A DNA stretch of 38,363 nt from Spongiibacteraceae bacterium UBA5047 (GCA_002415025.1 DIBR01000019.1:18577-56939), one strand, 5' to 3'. Counted from the stretch's first letter, positions 37,501 through 38,363 are shown. The notes: generated by a model not told the origin, from the letters alone. Numbers and translations: made by a program.

Positions 37501-38363
37501 TCTCAAGGCATTGGCTACCCTCGAAAGTTGCCGGGTCGTAGCTGCTCTGGTCTTGCAGCAAACAGGGCTGCTCAGCCGCTTGAGTGAGCCCATCGCCGAC
37601 CATGTTAAAGGGGTCGGGGAAGTTCTGGGTTGGATCTACGCCAAAGCCGCCAAGGTTAAATTTCTGGGTGCGGGTTGCACCGCCCAGGCGCAGCTCGGTT
37701 TCGCCGCTGATCTGGCTGGCGTTGGGGTTTACCGGCTGTTTGCTGGCACCTACGCGCAGGAAGCCCGTAATCTGGCTGGGACCGCAACCGACCGCGTTGG
37801 CAGTTTCATCAATCGGTGTATTGGGGCAAGTGTCAGCGTTGTCGCCAACGCCATCGCTGTCGCTATCACTTGATTCGTTCTCATCGAAGGGGAAAGCGTC
37901 GTCTTCGTCATTGACACCGTCGTTGTCGTCGTCAGGGTCGGCATTGTCGCCAATACCATCTTCATCGCTGTCCCGGGTTTCGGTAGGGTCGTTGGGGAAC
38001 TTGTCCTCGCTGTCGGGCACGCCGTCGCCATCGCTATCGGGTGCGCAACCCCGGCCGCGCATATCTTCGCTGTTCAGCACGGCGTTGTCGCGCGGGTCGG
38101 TCAGGCGGAAGGCGGAGCGCTGATAAATCGACAGGCGATTTGACGTACAGTCACCGGCAATTTTGTAGGGCACGTTGGCGCCGCTTAAAGGGTCAAAGGT
38201 ACCGGCGCCAATGCTGCTGGCGTCGGCGCTGTTATCGAAGTAGAACGCTCTCAGACGATCTACGGCCGAGGCATCGTCGCGTACGTAGCGGTCAAACCAG
38301 GCCTCGGTGTAGTGCATGGATACGCGCTCACCGTAACGGCTGGCCGGTAAAATGAGCGGCACG
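13718..38363 (-). CDS. Giant multi-hydrolase protein (over 8,200 residues, 5' end outside window)
   Basis: One open frame without a stop runs from the window edge to TGA at 13718-13720, about 8,214 codons. The N-terminus is missing: the GTG at 38362 is only the first possible start at the edge, so a signal peptide cannot be judged. Modules from the N-terminal side are a hydrolase tail, TSP3 repeats, ceramidase-like 1, lipase-like A, TSP3, S15-like A, lipase-like B, TSP3, S15-like B, PHP-like 1, ceramidase-like 2 with Ig tail, a beta-rich module, PHP-like 2, an esterase, and ceramidase-like 3 with Ig tail. Ca-binding TSP3 repeats, many Cys pairs and families that are usually exported point to a location outside the cytoplasm. 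No C-terminal sorting motif (RTX, PEP-CTERM, LPXTG, autotransporter barrel) is seen. Residue numbers in the module entries count from 38362. Confidence 0.93.
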   Translation of the reverse strand, partial: VPLILPASRYGERVSMHYTEAWFDRYVRDDASAVDRLRAFYFDNSADASSIGAGTFDPLSGANVPYKIAGDCTSNRLSIYQRSAFRLTDPRDNAVLNSEDMRGRGCAPDSDGDGVPDSEDKFPNDPTETRDSDEDGIGDNADPDDDNDGVNDEDDAFPFDENESSDSDSDGVGDNADTCPNTPIDETANAVGCGPSQITGFLRVGASKQPVNPNASQISGETELRLGGATRTQKFNLGGFGVDPTQNFPDPFNMVGDGLTQAAEQPCLLQDQSSYDPATFEGSQCLESTWIRALVVEQPDPDDLANSQEVVFLVLDAVGAGNVIQNKLRQAVTDATGIPSSHIVFGQTHSHAGADLQGLWGGVPQTWMENVLYPQAVAAVIEARSRKEDVELTVRSGALPEFNSYRRPKQTDPDVDSDVIGTLMQAQSIATGETVAHLMQFNGHPTSINESPRIPHPDYPLGVTDYLEATGGVALYFNGPIADASSTGRREGCVNDDKYDNVSAEYGNQHCKGEGIAEGGLGFPVERRITKGLSVRNAEVTLPVTNPAFIAGGALGAFNRYYDFTGVNGQLPPEAQAQAQYLPQFTPYAQTNVTRITLGDAETGLEIVTIPGEATGTFGDWIRSLPAAGAHTMLLGLTQNSFGYIIPEEEFSAVDPSGDDGFTVPFTGYEEFVSLGPLTAPLLRTQGYIPLFGLEQNPEAYLPPYLAACQVDPAGSDCLFSMAGFRVDYIQRSYAQLCRENGGPDAFCDLLDPSLPLGPQCIDSGLPVGICSVFGSTDPLPSEQELVESLLRGCDILDPAHCLMPFPSNQFTVAADDGSIQSSARGGTGRRINFNILGMPRNIAGKPVDPAEWNRNDGFSPGQLITTYVPDLASNADGTVPGAPRLTHLSESLDTANASVLVLDAETGQPHPVWAEIDLNAGFLLPANRTENPVNEKRAALLIRPAKNFSEGKRYVVVLRNLPSASTPGGTLPAQASFSACRDSRADGVPVLADRCNTWDADVRPVLDNAGIDIDDSLYLAWDFTVASAENNIARLRHMRDQAFAGLGQQENENGDIVDLGSEPVFTIDKVSEDPAVLDSGMSRLIEGTITVPSFLRPADPAPLDELLIKAETVCAQAPEPMRDGCRSLFEGAGIADGGSAPSRLNYSPLDGPSDREYGDGLPDSVGTMTTRFTCQIPEQADADNPARAGIYGHGLLDGHQAVTYDHVPNFSREHNFLFCAIDLFGFATGDVPNVLSVLLDLSNFPVIPDASQQGLLNFLFLARALRHENGFGAHEAFQLDGKPVFDNREIFYDGNSQGGITGGPIVALSKDVKRGVFGVVGMNYSTLLRRSVDFDGEFNPAEPGLPPYALPLYLSYPDDLDRDIGFSLMQMLWDRSENNGYAHHITDNSALNGPDNQVLLQPAYADHQVTHWSAQVMARTIGADIADTYYRAPGEAEITFNSRNEFFSLRDPDVDAFWNLPLPGRDGNNLYDTPTCLGDNCRSDKSGYIQFDQGRTAIPPIGNVPPRADDFDPHGYPRGAVDGKCQKSHFLHRQGRLIDTRHGNYVRTLADCPPLPENVDSDGDGVRDIDDAFPNDPSEQTDADGDGTGDNADPDDDNDNVEDGADACPGTNPSLPADGNGCAPDQRDTDDDGVNDQLDQCPNTSSSEVANAEGCGDTQVANASCANQRNLAGNNSYQVVLPITDGNGEAQSVSFQVLEPASFDCDNIASAAHPLILEGHGYGGSRQTSGFDDYRSQGYTVISIDQRGFGASSGPIRTMDPEFEGQSLLAILDWAEQNLDYLAWKNDGTGDFIAQPATASSVAGGDNLVVGAIGGSYGGGYQLLILTVDDKKRLDALQPDITWHDLRNSLNPGDAIKSMWSLALVGLGESASYGVGLSNGQTPDNRGQDPFIKETLARGSATNEFPRTALDWFQFHGLGYWCQAAGLPNMPYKTYGADTIPMLQDGSFDDSVLALPGGDAATYLDGVSVLLTQGMPDTLFNFNEAWWNLQCLNAAGADVNLTTHTGGHALPYAQAPEGPETPVGGAGCSNDNIAWFNSKLRPGQSAVEIAEVCMVLGDGDTADFAHADLLAPQPNTGAPTSGFSTRPVATTTPVPNGFAAAPEVAGVIPVAVELGSFAREAILAGIPALDVTVSTPSSVNETAFACDDPALATNDIGCDSMTFAGLGVKRAGSPNWELIDDQLTPLRGLGRHTVEMVGVAERLLPGDKLGLLLYGQHVQFVVTFSRDATITAVNVNGTVDLPLFAVDGDGNPLSADGVVLFAPGSGPATLPVCLPEGGYCVSDVPGVGEPVQAAVNQLYAGLAGTGLFIPEEGPLLIESARAQVQGCDVLDTSLCMFPFPSDHFTVAAATGSPQSEARGGTGKRVNFSELAMPRNIAGKPIDPTEWNRNDGFSPGQMILTYVPDIATVKDQTGAPTGPIEGAVPITRLADYTSSDAPIVVINTQTGERHPVWAEIDLNAGLFIPAQPDRPDIPSPPTKTTVRPALMIRPAQNFEEGTRYIVALRNLKDNSGDTIAPAAAFRVCRDKLGTRLPQVQARCAQLEQNVFSELPQDIARDELYLAWDFTVASQQSLAGRLLHMRDDAFASLGESINILPGENGYDMGSAPTVTVDSRVDSPNSRIARRVEGTITVPSYVLPSDPSPLEGGDFNELFKQLRDNYPEALAEIRNQCRQFAPEDEICLPFDPDAAEFARAVSLPPNRFFYDPTDTGATPSQFGDGLPDRAGGQATMTRKYICNIPNAALNEPARPSLYGHGLLGSRGEVNSGHVADMADAHNMMFCAVDWFGFSEGDLPNILTILLDVSNLPTLVDGSQQGMLNMMFLARAMKHPEGFGAHPEFQDDAGKPLFDGREVYYDGNSQGGIMGGPVVAVSRDVNRGVLGVPGMNYSTLLRRSVDFDVYAIPLNASYHDDLDRSLVFSLMEMIWERAENNGYAHHMGTSSSDNTAYPNTPDNEVLLQVGFSDHQVTMWSADVMARTIHAGVDRQDLASPDRHPDEQEYALLEDLTIAGGNQYINNRYAGSALAIFDAPWDATPDDRCAGDSTLPAPIGNVPPRDPDPFPEGVRNDDPHECPRREPSAKCQKSHFLYPVSTVLDVNGITSDGLCPPLPALPDSDGDGVPDRDDLFPNDPTESSDLDRDGIGDNADTDDDGDNIDDGVDNCPLIANEDQTDTDGDGPGDACDPPADSDNDGVADVNDQCPNSPEGGVNENGCSAEQLANASCSQGTKLDGADSYQVVLNSASGVPVSFQVLEPTSFDCADTANGAHPLVLHGHGFGGSRSTSGFNDLRDAGFTVISIDQRGFGQSGGTVRVMDPDFEGLDLIQILDWAERNLDYLAWRNENANAFIERPANATSVAGGDNLVVGTIGSSYGGGFQTLLHAVDEKDRIDAMVPDITWHDLRYSLNPGDVLKTAWDLLLVAGGEAGSYAPGLSAGESPLARGLDPYIKETLLRGASTNEFPRTALEWFRYHSPTYWCELNSQSVRPYTTNDSPLNNNLLDAQENPGSNTRSGQPAVDVMLTQGMRDTLFNFNDAWWNYQCMKQRGGDVRLLTHQSGHILQGFVPAPGPFKFQEEGGTGNCGNINRSTATLDWLNEKLKGQPAGASLNGTDGSLCLSLSDNDAVLIPEDNFLATRFGQSGIGNAAYTMDNLALSSVPNGALAQQLYNAGQTFSVLPLVQVDDPNGVILAGIPLAQLTVSTPQAVNDAACGVGTVPTLRTGCDSISYVALGVKRAGSDEWLLVDDQIMPVRGLGEHPAVELVGIAERLNQGDQLALLVYGYHPQYLASFSRDATIQAVNLQGSIQLPLYAADASGNPDFVNPISGAVRRITESNSTCSNLSTGIDPQCLATGNAAHVVRTLCDYQWQSEFCQSFAFADPEYKGGESNGPLVLRTGAVHEHSGYSDGDPAMRPADYFRAGRIGHNTTDDGNGDSGVILDFMWSSEHSDNEKLPVTTAAVCAETFASPSADTINTFLSCSNAEQNDQYFKWQATLEQASAATERDGQDYVGFTALRGFEWTNDFYNHMNVYGSTNIINAKNDGSYASMNFMWDWLRTPVNEGGGADALVAFNHPGGNPSLTPFDSGHDILNTAGSANWNDLAYIPDVDDNVVAMEVRGGDDIEFYVKALTRGWHIGPVDAEDEHQREWANTSDGKTLIMTRGRKPQDYYAALKNRRTIAIHQSVVGGEPGTPAQTPSLLYWANGQNIDSGKALGSIIEDLPTPIPQHILNIQASNLPANATLALVTNTRSGQANPISLGVAANDGSFATQRAINHPAGGQDWYFVVACPANENNCGSNRNHILVSAPIWFGVSDKAANNDLAGILGLYGEGLQDVIAALSAGDLQGAIAALQGSTGAFVGNVVQIAAVQAGQAGGIAVGEPAPQAGGPFNPPATLLAGVGSKAIAVPVGTPLGGYARPPVAGDFFPIADEFDGFPGGDPAAPFEFFVQEFADFFPAQDHDGNLLPTVPDEARAAHSPYATYSPPSRGYYDSLITKAVTLYDGSDCVVMVKTDFIGMLDEVVQKVAQVATTELGSELPEGCDLSEGLVMSATHTHDGPGAIANHSARYFWLAMDYYQPALFNRIVKQLAAPIVDSIRNLQAAKVGHAVGSDTQGLNGFRRNQLNNGRAAERDSLRKRIGVVRIDTADDQPLAVVINFAAHGIAFDVENLYFSGDVLAAVEREVEQQFDTPVLAMLVQSAGGDVSPRNVAKPKLQGIERYGKLMAPQVMGIYNSVSNLQQTPDIRVVSQRIKLSRESLGYENDEYPYEWGAAQCNSEAGVPFVGPGTGENLPYCLPAPPPDAIDLADNGVAENGAFVPQDTRVTAFKIGDALFLAQPGEPLVEQGLNLQDDMMALGVSAENTFIWGYSQDHIGYILPDSEESWAFGDTEGTTTFWGWKQGGRIQRASRELATALLFELAPPQDEFVANFALYSDFYDQVPDAQPSPSIPNPLASVQPGSIERFGTTYFTWEGNDPLVELPEVRIEVETSPDNWELVRRTNGEIINTQYETHLDYRLSLGTHLWTTTFEAPFNWPAGNYRFAVTGKDIDSGNSNFDLTSAAFTVSPSDALLISEPEASDTAPDTFSVTLAYQARPDNYRLIDPAVDPKSNAPVRQGIVAFDNGADVVLVDTPAISNGVATYTATIADLGNGITVSAVDVFGNSTPIAGDAASGPDRGTGVLGVLADFFADLSGVIQAFVSGDFEGAGNALSNAVAQLSAGLGSIITGDDGSVASTLIAATTGDPTVFQSELGKTLGLHTDPASAVQQGLRSARNAEPVVLTGAQLPGWSVPAAQGIAEPYPSGVGGDGEQLSEPFGLNKRDAHNGVLIYPAPGTESLAPTGVPVNELAAYRFDPTHPDADGFGYVEIPVQVDERMPYFLANSESDFSFYSGTDPELTYVWDREAWNATGDGCNAEYPDATPDPIAGIDEDDEIVFMATDAGELNPSNSFPADWKAVQLIALNDPLLGNIDPGNNGGQRFVYLVQKTEGSSFNTSNGYVQYQRHADADQWIDRGFFASDDPEKLGTSNTGYGANRDGSVCDDGQTVSRQSTDRFPRDGVVVTSDTYRWEATGRWMVRDIRIKQPSADSPDETYWQSRPDLIDRWKGRAFQQSPDSAVSLVGFEDEQVNWEANSTILGERAGPVRAIREVWGADSGTNVTKTETFYREAITYRYRIRVHPIPPDGLYTSWDYNRSAMVPAAGENVAEGRYFTVLRPQGVPVDGINDEFGQIDSAFGSPAFFDAPDPTFNLALGFENWEQVSGKGDSGSLVYIFELKNAQALANPLIVPYYRDDACLDDGTGDDPVARPWPGENSTDARVISGYEQANGGTPYDQLRCDQRQGAFGAHGIHYFFTHDSDNAFTPAPVTEIDGQQWQFMVPTDTPQNVAEPYANTVRTRLVPIVTPLTAPALGDAREPAACAPDNADATGYEHLIGSLHEHSGFSDGTIATQPSDYFAAGNTLGLDFMGSSEHSDNALLPVTANTDCLSERFFECLQLSPEGLQKWSSTLSQADAASDSDFTAFRGFEWTSDRFGHINVFFSDNDLNAKTGSGYALSMEDFWQWLAAPSAIGGGDDGLAVFNHPGREDQVHTSSPIGDSAYAWNGLAYRRDADARMVGIEVFGKSGDVYDADNNAPPGGWYAHALDTGWHLGPVGAEDEHGTRWAQPERAKTVLLAEGRSRADLKNAMQARRFYALAHNNNHVRLSFTADAKPMGSILGVPAGSDLNFSFSVTGVANPTVEIVGPGGNVVERSTNSTGNFTVAVNDSTERWRYMRVKNANGDIVAYSAPIWFRATDTAYPLCADDLQPPPEPGDAVSGGSLASCLLNADPAQCLAGVGGLAELQNCSPDESGLNCAFNTLYDSIGVSSATAFISDVIAQCNDSPASALCEGLRTSGNGAVPDRLPLLDEVVSRGVVTNSIPQEAAPALQNGRAATGIGGSSRLYQGTHYYSDYIFDAFGADNGDDARRLAATLLLAQANSRVERGDQLFQALGEQFGAPPPAGVPDRYGDSFENEDGLDLRELRWSSEADTLILDVAFTRNAADDYRIAVFIDQDDELTTAWPRFGLQGSRFEKVLYLTPGDAELLSNGNSETLAVNRETLPIDTAAGRVAPEYRFRIPRSALARTDGKLNVTVATLAGNERIANIAYRLEPVAGIYNDREQALQLLRGNIDTFGTSITLADLDNARSTLIDLGPGYHERQFISGANISTLHGGENDSFFQRYGVYIPTGYANTPTATSFWLHYRGGKGHSGAAWTPRLISQLGEEQNNIVVTPHGRGTSHWYVTKSHQDVWEVFADLAGTDISGGENLAYGTNYSSEPLLKVDASRVYLSGYSMGGYGTYLFGLLYPDKFAAGYSTSGALTQGAWTGVGPNNDSCDDEPYDIPEVGNGNLCFIQANNGDANAQLNYRLLDNARHFPLVIHHGTNDELVPVTGVEMFGVRLQELGYRYDLQLFAGYEHYTQAIVDEWRDGTFYLNKFTRPENPRRVTYKVVPALVNALNTVNASGVDFGFNPDGAYWVDNITVTNADPDNPDQFGLVDISSLAINEDSVFATPRIVDGNIDNPQDPWLSAQGLSPLSHSTPYVRQGQDWQTIGETGTSNGIEGTLNGVASLSLDLSRMGLDFADTISGSINSDSAAILTLSNPAADVTACQNGAGSNISAGNSAPLTLLDGDNTFSLLPGLGADCSASVAATGPYAGERGVTQVAGDFLSALQAAGGSFAAANLLDAFGSLQLALQGLVDGFYDLVLGNQHASIAANASEFVTNPSQESAEGAAEELLNGYQGTGQVYAGVAVVDMTPDVGYCAGQYCDTTDIFEGLSGAAIDPFLTHTIKKKSYGVQSRLTARAIVVEGSNGKRIALLKTDNYLAQDTLLRRVGQILQEQGSGISHEQILHHVSHNHSSSYSSTPSWGVWIFEDVFDGRFFEHQARKMAQAIRTAEMTLQPARMGATTTRHKIYKGNIVRLAVADDGTPAGYPLEYNDLGLVVMRFDRQDTQGQWQPLAAWVNWGEHPESLDGHDLHSADFLAPLERFVDRDLGVPLVFSQGDVGSSERSGNKDQMLADDGTVCGNWPEGLSAPVQDNCAFGEGVLRYWSHAGYVQTERNVRYLADDIVDTFNTIGDNGPDIQVPLSNDFVVDYRNYWAPGPASHPYPSVSNCNTETTAEGDFGAPVAGLPDCARAGIPGSNPITDFGYMAYATAKAEGVPVPDQYDAPAFTAVEENLRMFLQTMRLGEVLLASCACEAQADLILNLESRADNIAGNIYSGFDWACLAEEEGLIPTDPRYVQACALQKQQYFDRGEFPTGIPGDLSNPDTLARMRAQIHNDASGWDALENTAFAASEAVNPDDIKGNFTKEELPSHLGYTLPVGIGHAGDYNGYTVSYREYMNRDSYRKALTAYGPHTADYMVTRLVRMAGAMKGGPELRPEAHDLLAQVDELRQQAQSQLIGRTTWAAYEAWLNVIPTDAGDGFAFVEQPQNITRFDAAKVRWQGGSTAIDNPIVTVEKRCTNADLFNTTQPQLMQRCNTAGVGNFVTFADMSGEVQTRVHWPEGLEGVANTYASQFPWEWTATFEAYSAFPTRLGSTPAGDYQFRVSGTRKTVGGTEAYEETSQTFAVAAWDGITISDVTGNVSSVSFSVPAITYPRSYDSPIDFIEEQAPGTGSSRACKTCSFRPWATSGQFESAEVELDNGSIIPATCSESQGIFSCSAPVINGSNGIIRVSDNFGNTGSAPLP
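16600..16869 (-). other. Giant protein: helical linker 4
   Basis: Residues about 7165-7255: AGDFLSALQAAGGSFAAANL, then LQLALQGLVDGFYDLVLGN and an Ala/Glu-rich helix before NGYQGTG. It has the same character as linkers 1 and 2 and also precedes a ceramidase-like module. Confidence 0.6.
16870..19084 (-). other. Giant protein: prolyl-oligopeptidase-like esterase module
   Basis: Residues about 6428-7165. An N-terminal beta-sandwich (DRYGDSFENEDGLDLREL to YRFRIPRSAL) precedes an alpha/beta hydrolase. The nucleophile elbow is SGYSMGGYGTYLFG with Ser near residue 6814, the acid Asp is in HHGTNDELVPV and the base His in FAGYEHYTQA. The layout resembles prolyl-oligopeptidase-like and feruloyl-esterase-like enzymes. 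A C-terminal beta region (VPALVNALNTVNASGVDFGF to DNTFSLLPG) completes it. Ester hydrolysis is the likely chemistry; the substrate is unknown. Confidence 0.78.
19085..19519 (-). other. Giant protein: Cys-rich linker 3
   Basis: Residues about 6281-6428 contain seven or more cysteines (SCLLNADPAQCLAG, NCSPDESGLNC, QCNDSPASALCEG) with short helices, then DRLPLLDEVVSRGVV. It may be a disulfide-stabilised helical spacer. No family recognised. Confidence 0.55.
19520..20639 (-). other. Giant protein: PHP-type metallohydrolase module 2
   Basis: Residues about 5910-6280, shorter than module 1 but with the same motif order: LHEHSGFSDG (about 5922), GSSEHSDN (about 5955), AFRGFEWTSDRFGHINVF, FNHPG (about 6065) and GAEDEHGTRW (about 6140). 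It ends in a beta stretch (VTGVANPTVEIVGPGGNV to VAYSAPIWF) matching the end of module 1. All putative metal ligands are kept. Confidence 0.75.
20640..22479 (-). other. Giant protein: unassigned beta-rich module
   Basis: Residues about 5295-5908. I do not recognise a family. It begins FGLNKRDAHNGVLIYPAPG and shows many short beta-strand patterns rich in Asp, Tyr and Trp (FGYVEIPVQVDERMPYFLA, RWEATGRWMVRDIRIKQ, AITYRYRIRVHPIPPDG). It ends near the Cys pair ACLDDGTGDD...QLRCDQRQG. No catalytic signature is obvious. It directly precedes PHP-like module 2. A carbohydrate-binding-like or structural role is a guess. Confidence 0.55.
22480..22889 (-). other. Giant protein: helical linker 2
   Basis: Residues about 5160-5295: LADFFADLSGVIQAFVSGDF then GAGNALSNAVAQLSAGLGSI, predicted helical, followed by a less ordered part to AAQGIAEPYPSG. 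It resembles linkers 1 and 4 in composition and in the repeated phrase SGDF/AGDL/AGDF. Confidence 0.6.
22890..25179 (-). other. Giant protein: neutral-ceramidase-like module 2 with Ig-like tail
   Basis: Residues about 4395-5158. This is the most canonical ceramidase-like copy: MSATHTHDGPGAIANHS (about 4542), NFAAHGIAFD, SAGGDVSPRN with the expected catalytic serine (about 4689), AQPGEPLVEQG (Glu block) and QDHIGYILPDSEE (Tyr block). From about 4911 a beta-sandwich tail follows (RFGTTYFTWEG to GNYRFAVTGKD), then an Ig-like stretch ending VSAVDVFGNSTP. All residues expected for zinc binding and nucleophile are visible. Confidence 0.83.
25180..25439 (-). other. Giant protein: helical linker 1
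   Basis: Residues about 4308-4395, rich in Ala, Gly, Leu and Gln (LQDVIAALSAGDLQGAIAAL, then GGIAVGEPAPQAGGP). The first part looks like an amphipathic helix and the second like a flexible tether. Related segments precede the beta-rich module and ceramidase-like module 3. Confidence 0.65.
25440..26869 (-). other. Giant protein: PHP-type metallohydrolase module 1
   Basis: Residues about 3835-4308. Metal-ligand style motifs occur in PHP/DUF3604 order: VHEHSGYSDG (about 3890), MWSSEHSDN (about 3937), ALRGFEWTNDFYNHMNVY, FNHPGG (about 4063) and DAEDEH (about 4130). A C-terminal beta region (LNIQASNLPANATLALV to NHILVSAPIWF) follows. PHP folds bind up to three metals and usually cleave phosphoesters; the reaction of this exported-looking branch is not known. 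Confidence 0.75.
26870..28734 (-). other. Giant protein: S15/CocE-like alpha/beta hydrolase B
   Basis: Residues about 3210-3830, the duplicate of S15-like A. It shows HGFGGSRSTSGFNDL, ISIDQRGFGQSG, the nucleophile elbow GSSYGGGFQ with Ser near residue 3362, the acid in QGMRDTLFNFNDAWW, the His in QSGHILQG, and the C-terminal beta domain (GVILAGIPLAQLTVSTP to YLASFSRDATIQAV). The triad is intact. Sequence from TSVAGGDNLVVG through ITWHDLR and SLNPGD is nearly the same as in copy A. Confidence 0.8.
28735..29044 (-). other. Giant protein: TSP3 calcium-binding repeat block 3
   Basis: Residues about 3107-3210: DSDGDGVPDRDDLFPNDP, DLDRDGIGDNADTDDDGDN, DNCPLIANEDQTDTDGDGPG and DSDNDGVADVNDQCPNS, ending NENGC. 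It has the highest TSP3 likeness of the three blocks. Confidence 0.94.
29045..31390 (-). other. Giant protein: lipase-like alpha/beta hydrolase B
   Basis: Residues about 2325-3107, a diverged copy of module A: GCDVLDTSLCMFPFPSDHF, MPRNIAGKPIDPTEWNRNDG, YGHGLLGSRG, the nucleophile elbow YDGNSQGGIMGG near residue 2853 and SDHQVTMWSADVMA. It keeps the catalytic motifs of copy A, so both are probably active or were so recently. It adds an inserted stretch before the ending Cys pair ECPRREPSAKCQKSHF. Confidence 0.7.
31395..33389 (-). other. Giant protein: S15/CocE-like alpha/beta hydrolase A
   Basis: Residues about 1657-2324. HGYGGSRQTSGFDDYRSQGY and VISIDQRGFGASSG give the early strands and the oxyanion region of an X-Pro dipeptidyl-peptidase/CocE-like hydrolase. 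The nucleophile elbow is GGSYGGGYQ with Ser near residue 1812. The acid is probably Asp in QGMPDTLFNFNEAWW and the base His in TGGHALPY. A C-terminal beta domain (SFAREAILAGIPALDVTVST to HVQFVVTFSRDATI) corresponds to the jelly-roll of that family. The family cleaves peptides or esters; the substrate here is unknown. Confidence 0.8.
33390..33695 (-). other. Giant protein: TSP3 calcium-binding repeat block 2
   Basis: Residues about 1556-1657: DSDGDGVRDIDDAFPNDP, DADGDGTGDNADPDDDND, DTDDDGVNDQLDQCPN, ending in a Cys-Gly motif. It lies between lipase-like A and S15-like A, the same position as block 3 in the second unit. Confidence 0.93.
33700..35995 (-). other. Giant protein: lipase-like alpha/beta hydrolase A
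   Basis: Residues about 789-1554. It opens with GCDILDPAHCLMPFPSNQF and PRNIAGKPVDPAEWNRNDG, a pattern known from large uncharacterised secreted proteins and from bacterial virulence-lipase-like N-termini. It then shows YGHGLLDG (oxyanion region), the nucleophile elbow YDGNSQGGITGG with Ser near residue 1293, and ADHQVTHWSAQVMA with a candidate catalytic His. It ends in Cys pairs (PTCLGDNCR, GKCQKSHF). Hydrolase fold is well supported; lipase activity is inference. Confidence 0.7.
36245..37779 (-). other. Giant protein: neutral-ceramidase-like module 1
   Basis: Residues about 195-705. The motif GQTHSHAGADLQG (about 345) matches the first zinc-histidine block of neutral/alkaline ceramidases (family form THTHSGPGG). 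A second His block NGHPTSI, a PGEATG glutamate block and NSFGYIIPEEE (tyrosine block) follow in family order. The nucleophile region, GDVSPN in characterised ceramidases, reads NGPIADASSTG here, so the catalytic serine context is altered. Neutral ceramidases hydrolyse the amide of ceramide; the substrate of this divergent module is unknown. A Cys-rich segment (35996-36244) links it to the next module. Confidence 0.75.
37780..38045 (-). other. Giant protein: TSP3 calcium-binding repeat block 1
   Basis: Residues about 106-194 are Asp-rich repeats of the DSDGDGVPDSEDKFPNDP and DNADPDDDNDGVND kind, ending CPNTPIDETANAVGCG. This is the thrombospondin type 3 pattern; such repeats bind calcium and stiffen linkers in exported and outer-membrane-associated bacterial proteins. 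Similar blocks stand at 33390-33695 and 28735-29044. Confidence 0.93.
38046..38363 (-). other. Giant protein: tail of a probable upstream hydrolase module
   Basis: Residues 1-106 include HYTEAWFDRYVRDDASAVDRL, which resembles the C-terminal helix of dienelactone-hydrolase-like or cutinase-like alpha/beta hydrolases, where the pattern AWFDRYxxGD follows the catalytic histidine. It ends in a Cys-containing stretch (GDCTSNRL to GRGCAP) before the TSP3 repeats. The assignment is tentative because the catalytic part, if present, lies outside the window. Confidence 0.5.

Noticed and set aside
13718..38363. Splitting the giant frame into several adjacent genes with lost stop codons
   Set aside because: No stop codon or frame change occurs at any module border, and linkers of consistent type connect the modules. 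A chain of separate genes would not keep one frame for 24.6 kb.

Overview
The window looks like a chromosomal segment of a marine-type gammaproteobacterium. The gene families (YcbL-type metallo-hydrolase, moaCDE, RmuC, Bcp, a MexH/MexI-like RND pair) and Pseudomonas-like REP sequences suggest this. The taxonomy is inferred from gene content and style only.

Region 1 (1-11441) is mostly compact, plus-strand, conserved genes. The 5' half of a tRNA-Ser(GGA) gene leaves the window on the minus strand. Then come a glyoxalase II-like hydrolase, a secreted PQQ-type beta-propeller quinoprotein, moaC-moaD-moaE (molybdopterin synthesis), a flavin reductase overlapping a zinc-ribbon NUDIX hydrolase, rmuC, a Bcp peroxiredoxin, an RND efflux adaptor and pump, and a MazG-like NTP pyrophosphohydrolase. 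Spacings are short and several genes overlap (moaC/moaD, flavin reductase/NUDIX).

Region 2 (11442-13717) holds a minus-strand crotonase-fold gene and a divergent plus-strand patatin-like gene. Each side carries a composite intergenic repeat of about 110 bp. The two copies are inverted relative to each other. They are built from 7-bp-stem hairpins with a conserved 12-nt loop plus a REP-like palindrome, and their stems differ by compensatory changes.

Region 3 (13718-38363) is one uninterrupted minus-strand reading frame of more than 8,200 codons, still open at the window edge. It encodes a giant, probably exported, multi-enzyme protein. From the N-terminal side the modules are: the tail of a possible alpha/beta hydrolase, thrombospondin type 3 (TSP3) Ca-binding repeats, a neutral-ceramidase-like module (CL1), a lipase-like hydrolase with a GNSQGG elbow, TSP3, an S15/CocE-like hydrolase, a second lipase-like/TSP3/S15-like unit (tandem duplication), a PHP-type metallohydrolase, ceramidase-like module 2 with an Ig-like tail, an unassigned beta-rich module, a second PHP-type module, a prolyl-oligopeptidase-like esterase, and ceramidase-like module 3 with an Ig-like tail. 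Ala/Gly/Leu-rich helical linkers separate the later modules. Ten recognisable catalytic modules of five fold types in one polypeptide is the outstanding feature of the window. Its substrate, processing and export route cannot be read from the sequence.
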